Assembly (NCBI GenBank): GCA_002021875.1
Contig: CP018627.1
Location: forward strand, 8,060,001 to 8,124,000
Direction: 5' to 3'
DNA from: Streptomyces hygroscopicus
GTDB lineage: Bacteria; Actinomycetota; Actinomycetes; Streptomycetales; Streptomycetaceae
Length of the DNA stretch: 64,000 nucleotides
Shown: piece after piece, positions 59,694 to 64,000 of the stretch
Layout: each line of letters opens with the position of its first letter
Position numbering within the stretch: the stretch's first letter is position 1
Program-made: the position numbers and the translations under genes
The notes under the pieces: model-generated
The model's database searches: none
Seen by the model: the letters and a program-made list of their open reading frames with translations, nothing else
Told to the model about the DNA's origin: nothing

Positions 59694-61307
59694 TCAGTGG
59701 CCGCCCGGGGAGCCCGCCGTGGCCGGCGGGAGGTCGGTCTGGACGCCCGGGTCGCCCGCGTCCGCCTTGTAGTCGGCGGCGGTGGTCTCGTCGATGCCGT
59801 CGGGAGCCTTGACCGCCCGCAGCACAAACGTCAGGACGACGGTCACCAGCAGGTTGAGGACGATCGCGGTGAAGCCGATGTAACCGATCTCCCCGATGGC
59901 GGGCATATCGGCGGTGTTGCCGAAGTGCTTCTGGGTGCCGCTCGGGGTGTCGTACGCCTTCCACGTTCCGTAGACCATGCCGACCGCCCAGCCCGCCAGC
60001 AGCGCCCAGCGGTGGAACCAGCGGGTGAACAGGCCGCCCACCAGGGCCGGGAAGGTCTGGAGGATCCAGATGCCGCCCAGTAGCTGGAAGTTGATCGCGA
60101 CGGTCTTGTCCATGCCCAGCACGAAGATCAGCGCGCCGACCTTCACCAGCAGCGAGACCAGCTTGGAGACCTTGGTCTCCTCCTCCGGCGTGGCGTTCGG
60201 CCGCAGGAAGTCCTTGTAGATGTTGCGGGTGAAGAGGTTCGCCGCGGCGATCGACATGATGGCTGCCGGGACGAGCGCGCCGATGCCGATCGCGGCGAAG
60301 GCGATGCCCGCGAACCAGTCGGGGAACATGTCCTCGAAGAGCTGGGGGATGGCGAGCTGGCCGTTCTCGACCGTGACCCCGGCGGCGATGGCCATGAAGC
60401 CGAGCAGCGCCAGCAGCCCCAGCATCAGCGAGTACAGCGGCAGGATCGTGGTGTTGCGGCGGATCACCTCGCGGCTGCGGCTGGAGAGCGTCGCGGTGAT
60501 CGAGTGCGGATACATGAACAGGGCCAGCGCCGAGCCCAGGGCCAGGGTGCCGTAGGCCCATTGGCCCTCCGCCGGGGGTGCGAGCGAACCCGCACCCGCC
60601 TTGGTGAACTTGTCGTTCGCCGCGCTGAAGATGTCGTCGAAGCCACCCAGCTTGATCGGGATATAGATGATCGCCACCGCGATGACGATGTAGATCAGGG
60701 TGTCCTTGACGAAGGCGATCAGCGCGGGCGCGCGCAGCCCGGAGGAGTAGGTGTACGCCGCGAGGACGCCGAAGGCGATCAGCAGCGGCAGGTCCTTGAT
60801 GAACCAGTTGGTGTTCTCCCCGCCGCCGACGCCCATCACGTCCAGCACCGCCTGGATGCCGACGAGCTGGAGGGCGATGTACGGCATGGTGGCGAGGATG
60901 CCGGTGACCGCGACGGCCAGCGAGAGCCCCTTGGAGCCGAACCGGCCGCGGACGAAGTCCGAAGTGGTGACATACCCGTGCTTATGGGACACCGACCACA
61001 GGCGGGGCAGGAAGGTGAAGATCAGCGGGTAGACCAGGATGGTGTACGGGACCGCGAAGAAGCCGGACGCGCCCGCCGCGTAGATCGCCGCCGGGACGGC
61101 GACGAAGGTGTACGCGGTGTAGAGGTCGCCGCCGAGCAGGAACCAGGTGACCCAGGTGCCGAAGCTGCGGCCGCCCAGTCCCCACTCGTCGAGGTTGTTG
61201 GCGTTCTCGGCGGCGCGCCAGCGCGCGGCCAGGAACCCCATGACCGTGACGACCACGAAGAAGAAGATGAAGACGGCGAGTGCGACGCCGTTCACTCCGT
61301 CGTTCAT
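59694..61307 (-). CDS. Sodium:solute symporter (SSS), monocarboxylate-type
   Basis: 537 residues with about 13 membrane helices of the SSS/LeuT fold. GLGGRSFGTWVTWFLLGGDL, YTAYTFVAVPAAIYAAGA and SGLRAPALIAFVKDTLIYIV are typical of the ActP/MctP-like carboxylate uptake branch. The start ATG overlaps the DUF3311 stop (ATGA), and this DUF3311 plus SSS pairing is the usual monocarboxylate permease arrangement. Substrate likely acetate, pyruvate or lactate; inferred. Confidence 0.88.
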   Translation of the reverse strand: MNDGVNGVALAVFIFFFVVVTVMGFLAARWRAAENANNLDEWGLGGRSFGTWVTWFLLGGDLYTAYTFVAVPAAIYAAGASGFFAVPYTILVYPLIFTFLPRLWSVSHKHGYVTTSDFVRGRFGSKGLSLAVAVTGILATMPYIALQLVGIQAVLDVMGVGGGENTNWFIKDLPLLIAFGVLAAYTYSSGLRAPALIAFVKDTLIYIVIAVAIIYIPIKLGGFDDIFSAANDKFTKAGAGSLAPPAEGQWAYGTLALGSALALFMYPHSITATLSSRSREVIRRNTTILPLYSLMLGLLALLGFMAIAAGVTVENGQLAIPQLFEDMFPDWFAGIAFAAIGIGALVPAAIMSIAAANLFTRNIYKDFLRPNATPEEETKVSKLVSLLVKVGALIFVLGMDKTVAINFQLLGGIWILQTFPALVGGLFTRWFHRWALLAGWAVGMVYGTWKAYDTPSGTQKHFGNTADMPAIGEIGYIGFTAIVLNLLVTVVLTFVLRAVKAPDGIDETTAADYKADAGDPGVQTDLPPATAGSPGGH

Positions 61308-61564
61308 GCCGACTCACCCCCCTTGCGTGCCCGCTGCTCGCGGCGGACCAGGATGTAGGCGACCGAGGTCAGCACGGCCGAGATTGGCACCCAGAGCATC
61401 TGGTACCAGTAGAAGAACGGGATCCCGATAAGGGTCGGCTCGACCTTGGCGTACGAGCCGACCCAGAGCATCCCGACAAAGGGTGCGATCAGGCACAGAG
61501 CGGCCACGACGCGCGTAGGCGTCACGACCGGTCTCCTGCCGGGTGAAGCGGACGTGTCTGACAT
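61304..61564 (-). CDS. DUF3311 small membrane subunit
   Basis: 86 residues with two membrane helices (VVAALCLIAPFVGMLWV and MLWVPISAVLTSVAYILV). DUF3311 proteins are small partners encoded directly before SSS symporters. Start ATG 61564; overlaps the symporter start by 4 nt. Confidence 0.88.
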   Translation of the reverse strand: MSDTSASPGRRPVVTPTRVVAALCLIAPFVGMLWVGSYAKVEPTLIGIPFFYWYQMLWVPISAVLTSVAYILVRREQRARKGGESA

Positions 61565-61729
61565 GCGGCGGGCTCCAGTCCCCTCGGCTCATCACCTGCG
61601 GCACAGTCGATCACCTGGATCCCAGCTGATCATTTGTGTAATGCGCAGGAAATCTAAGCCCCCGGCCCGGCGGTCGTCACTACCCGTCCGTATATCGGTA
61701 TGAGAAAGAAAGCGGGTCGCCGTGGTACG

Positions 61730-61793
61730 GCTCAGCCGTAGCGTTGCTCAGCCGTAGCGTTGCTCGGCCGTGGCGCCGCTCAGTCGTTCGGCC
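61730..61793. repeat. 16-bp tandem repeat copied from the dasR end
   Basis: GCTCAGCCGTAGCGTT at 61730-61745 and 61746-61761, GCTCGGCCGTGGCGCC at 61762-61777, and GCTCAGTCGTTCGGCC at 61778-61793. The last unit contains the dasR stop (complement of TCA, 61780-61782), so the array extends downstream from the gene end. Confidence 0.8.
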
Positions 61794-62574
61794 GCTGGAG
61801 CCGGGCCACGAACTTGTAGCGGTCCCCGCGGTAGACCGACCGCACCCACTCCACCGGCTCCCCGGCCGCGTCCCGCGAATGGCGCGAGAGCATCAGCATC
61901 GGCAGCCCCACATCGGTGCCCAGCAGCCCCGCCTCGCGCGGGGTGGCCAGCGAGGTCTCGATGGTCTCCTCGGCCTCGGCCAGGCGGACGTCGTACACCT
62001 CGGCCAGCGCCGTGTAGAGGGAGGTGTACTTGACCAGGCTGCGGCGCAGCGCGGGGAAGCGCTTGGCGGACAGATGGGTGGTCTCGATCGCCATCGGCTC
62101 ACCGCTGGCCAGCCGCAGCCGCTCGATGCGCAGCACCCGCCCGCCCGCGGTGATGTCCAGCAGCCCGGAGAGCCGCTCGTCGGCGGTGACATAGCCGATG
62201 TCCAGTAGCTGGGAGGTGGGCTCCAGGCCCTGGGCCTTCATGTCCTCGGTGTACGAGGTGAGTTGCAGTGCCTGGGAGACCTTGGGCTTGGCCACGAAGG
62301 TGCCCTTGCCCTGGATCCGCTCCAGACGCCCCTCGACGACCAGCTCCTGCAGCGCCTGGCGCACGGTGGTGCGCGAGGTGTCGAACTCGGCGGCCAGGGT
62401 GCGCTCCGGGGGTACCGGGGTGCCCGGTGGCAGGGTCTCGGTCATCTCCAGCAAGTGGCGCTTGAGACGGTAGTACTTCGGGACGCGCGCGGTGCGCGCC
62501 CCAGCGGAGCCGTTGCCGTCGCTCTCGGCCGTCGTGATGGCCGCCGCTGCCGCCGTTGCCCCCTCGGTCTCCAT
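61780..62574 (-). CDS. dasR: DasR, GntR/HutC-family global regulator of amino-sugar use
   Basis: 264 residues. The winged helix is [20 protein letters not shown] and the effector domain is UTRA (HutC branch), with long segments I recognise from DasR ([20 protein letters not shown]). It represses chitin/N-acetylglucosamine uptake genes and links nutrient state to development and antibiotic production. Glucosamine-6-phosphate releases it. I chose ATG 62574, after GGAAGGG. A GTG twelve codons earlier (62610) has no such site. Divergent dasA has dre sites. It ends in a tandem repeat. Confidence 0.95.
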   Translation of the reverse strand: METEGATAAAAAITTAESDGNGSAGARTARVPKYYRLKRHLLEMTETLPPGTPVPPERTLAAEFDTSRTTVRQALQELVVEGRLERIQGKGTFVAKPKVSQALQLTSYTEDMKAQGLEPTSQLLDIGYVTADERLSGLLDITAGGRVLRIERLRLASGEPMAIETTHLSAKRFPALRRSLVKYTSLYTALAEVYDVRLAEAEETIETSLATPREAGLLGTDVGLPMLMLSRHSRDAAGEPVEWVRSVYRGDRYKFVARLQRPND

Positions 62575-62751
62575 CGCGCGCCCTTCCGACTCCTGGTCCG
62601 CTGCCGTCACCGGCGTCTGCCGCCGTTACCGGTCTCCTGAAGAATCCAGCGCCTCACATCGTGGCACGGTCCCGGCTCCGGGCATCCGCTCGGTCCGGAT
62701 GTCGGGAAGTGTCGGTCCGGTAACGGAGCCGCCGGTGACTCTTATACACCC

Positions 62752-62802
62752 TTGACACCCCAAAAGGTCTAGGCCAAGCTGCGGGCACTGGTCTGGACCA
62801 TT
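62752..62802 (+). promoter_or_regulatory. dasA promoter region with two dre sites
   Basis: -35 TTGACA at 62752-62757, with a weak -10 about 17 nt later. ACTGGTCTGGACCATT (62787-62802) matches the DasR consensus (ACTGGTCTAGACCATT) at 15 of 16 positions. AGGTCTAGGCCA (62765-62776) is a weaker second site inside the promoter spacer. Confidence 0.85.
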
Positions 62803-62835
62803 AAACCTCTCGTCCGGCCTTCTGAGGAGAGTGCA

Positions 62836-64000
62836 GTGAAGCGTGGGCTCATAGCGGCGACGGGTGTCGCGGCAATGCTGGTATCCGTCGCGGCCTGTGG
62901 GTCCGACGGCGATGACGACAAGGCCGGAGCGGACGGTTTTAAGGGGCAGACGCTGACCGTCTGGGCGATGGACGGCTCCACGCCCGCCGGCTGGACGAAG
63001 GATGTCAAGGCCGCTTTCGAGAAGAAGACGGGCGCCAAGCTGAAGCTGGAGATCCAGCAGTGGAACGGCATTCAGCAGAAGGTGACCACCGCGCTCTCGG
63101 AATCCGATCCGCCGGATGTGCTGGAGATCGGCAACACCCAGACGCCGTCGTACGCGCAGACCGGCGGACTGGCCGAACTGGATGACCTGAAGAAGTCGAT
63201 CGGCGCCGACTGGTCGGAGTCGATCAACAAGTCCGCGGTCTACGACGGCAAGCAGTACGCGGCGCCGTGGTACGCGGCCAACCGGGTCGTCCTCTACAAC
63301 AAGAAGATCTGGGCCGAGGCCGGGATCAAGGACACCCCCAAGACCCGTACCGAGTTCTTCAAGGACCTGGACACCATCCAGAAGAAGACGGACGCCGAGC
63401 CGATCTATCTCCCTGGCCAGAACTGGTACTTCTTCGACGGGCTGACCATCGGCACGGGCGCCGACCTCGTCAAGAAGGACGGGAAGAAGTGGGTCTCCAA
63501 CCTCGCCGACCCCAAGGTCGGCAAGGCCATGGACATCTACAAGCAGTACCAGTCCTTCAGCAAGGCCCCCAAGGACAAGGACGAGGCCACCCCGCAGCAG
63601 GGCGAGGTCTTCGCCAAGGGCAAGACCGGCGCGTTCATCGGCATGGGCTGGGAAGCCGGTATCGCGATCAAGGCCAACCCGAAGATCGAGAAGGACATCG
63701 GCTACTTCACCATCCCGGGTGAGACCGCCGGCAAGCCGGAGGGCGTCTTCCTCGGCGGCTCCAACCTCGCGGTCGCCGCGGGCAGCGAAAAGCAGGAGCT
63801 GGCCAAGGAGTTCCTGAAGATCGCGCTGAATGACACCTACGAGGGACAGCTCGCCAAGGAAGGCGGCGTCATCCCCAACAAGGAGTCGCTCCAGACGCAG
63901 CTCAAGGGCAACCCCGCCGGACTGGCCGCCGCCCCGGCCGTCGCGACCGGCGGCACCACCCCGCTGATCCCCGAATGGGCCCCGGTGGAGAACGCCCCGA
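62836..64000 (+). CDS. dasA: DasA, N,N'-diacetylchitobiose-binding lipoprotein, 3' truncated
   Basis: 388 codons visible before the window ends; the stop lies outside. The start GTG 62836 has GAGGAGA 5 nt upstream. A lipoprotein signal peptide ends in VSVAACGSDG with Cys near residue 23. The remainder is an ABC solute-binding protein of the carbohydrate (SBP_bac_1) class: LTVWAMDGS, DPPDVLEIGNTQ, YAAPWYAANRVVLYNKKIW. DasA delivers chitobiose to the DasBC importer, and the dre sites and divergent dasR confirm identity. Confidence 0.95.
   Translation, partial: MKRGLIAATGVAAMLVSVAACGSDGDDDKAGADGFKGQTLTVWAMDGSTPAGWTKDVKAAFEKKTGAKLKLEIQQWNGIQQKVTTALSESDPPDVLEIGNTQTPSYAQTGGLAELDDLKKSIGADWSESINKSAVYDGKQYAAPWYAANRVVLYNKKIWAEAGIKDTPKTRTEFFKDLDTIQKKTDAEPIYLPGQNWYFFDGLTIGTGADLVKKDGKKWVSNLADPKVGKAMDIYKQYQSFSKAPKDKDEATPQQGEVFAKGKTGAFIGMGWEAGIAIKANPKIEKDIGYFTIPGETAGKPEGVFLGGSNLAVAAGSEKQELAKEFLKIALNDTYEGQLAKEGGVIPNKESLQTQLKGNPAGLAAAPAVATGGTTPLIPEWAPVENAP

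Overview
The window is 64 kb of high-GC actinobacterial chromosome and reads as a Streptomyces or a very close relative. GTG starts are common, genes are tightly packed, and several loci are genus-typical: sigR-rsrA, wblC (whiB7) with its attenuator leader, dasR-dasA with dre operators, nrdAB behind a cobalamin riboswitch, catR-katA, tandem DUF397 genes beside an XRE/DUF5753 regulator, and a TerD/AIM24 cluster. Species cannot be assigned. Most of the window is core chromosome. I see no CRISPR array, insertion sequence, intact prophage or origin.

Layout. 1-10.3 kb: DNA repair and redox genes. A helicase-nuclease (cut at the left edge), an M20 peptidase, NADH pyrophosphatase, mycoredoxin, UvrD2, then wblC with a regulatory leader ORF and terminator, and an ABC1-type kinase. 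10.3-21.9 kb: a ThiF-like protein, a zinc peptidase, a TerD-AIM24 fusion followed by two AIM24 genes, a Nudix hydrolase, a zincin-like protein lacking its first catalytic His, an SDR, MoaE, a small membrane protein, a PDZ-Lon protease and a PPA1309-type protein. 21.9-31.1 kb: a large UPF0182 membrane protein, a Sel1/TPR protein between two initiator tRNA genes, catR-katA, a CBS protein and hisN. 31.2-38.5 kb: TetR facing an SMR pump, aroA-rsgA, a membrane M50B peptidase, an SRAP (HMCES-like) protein, an alpha/beta hydrolase, and sigR-rsrA. 38.7-48.8 kb: two coupled HD-domain membrane proteins, a TPR protein, def, nrdAB and a GNAT. 48.8-59.7 kb is the most variable part: small phage-like genes with an IPT/TIG protein, a serine hydrolase, an LAxTG sortase-type surface protein, DUF6333, two DUF397 genes, XRE/DUF5753, an anti-sigma-like ATPase, and a TetR-DUF1304 pair. 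59.7-64 kb: an SSS symporter with a DUF3311 partner, then dasR and divergent dasA, which runs off the right edge.

The main connecting theme is thiol/oxidative stress. Four sites match the sigma-R promoter GGAAY-N18-GTT exactly. They lie upstream of sigR itself (in the position of the autoregulated p2 promoter that makes the long sigma-R' form), of mycoredoxin, of the UPF0182 gene and of the Sel1/TPR gene. The last two are the most interesting candidate regulon members. Other readable control elements are the wblC attenuator, the B12 riboswitch with two NrdR boxes 31 bp apart, a CatR palindrome between the katA -35 and -10, and two dre sites before dasA.

A second observation is not explained by any gene. 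At four loci (the zinc peptidase, moaE, the Sel1 gene and dasR) the sequence that contains the stop codon is copied immediately or closely downstream as 16-22 bp units. At a fifth locus (TetR) the ribosome-binding site and start codon are duplicated. These could be replication-slippage scars or a family of gene-end elements.
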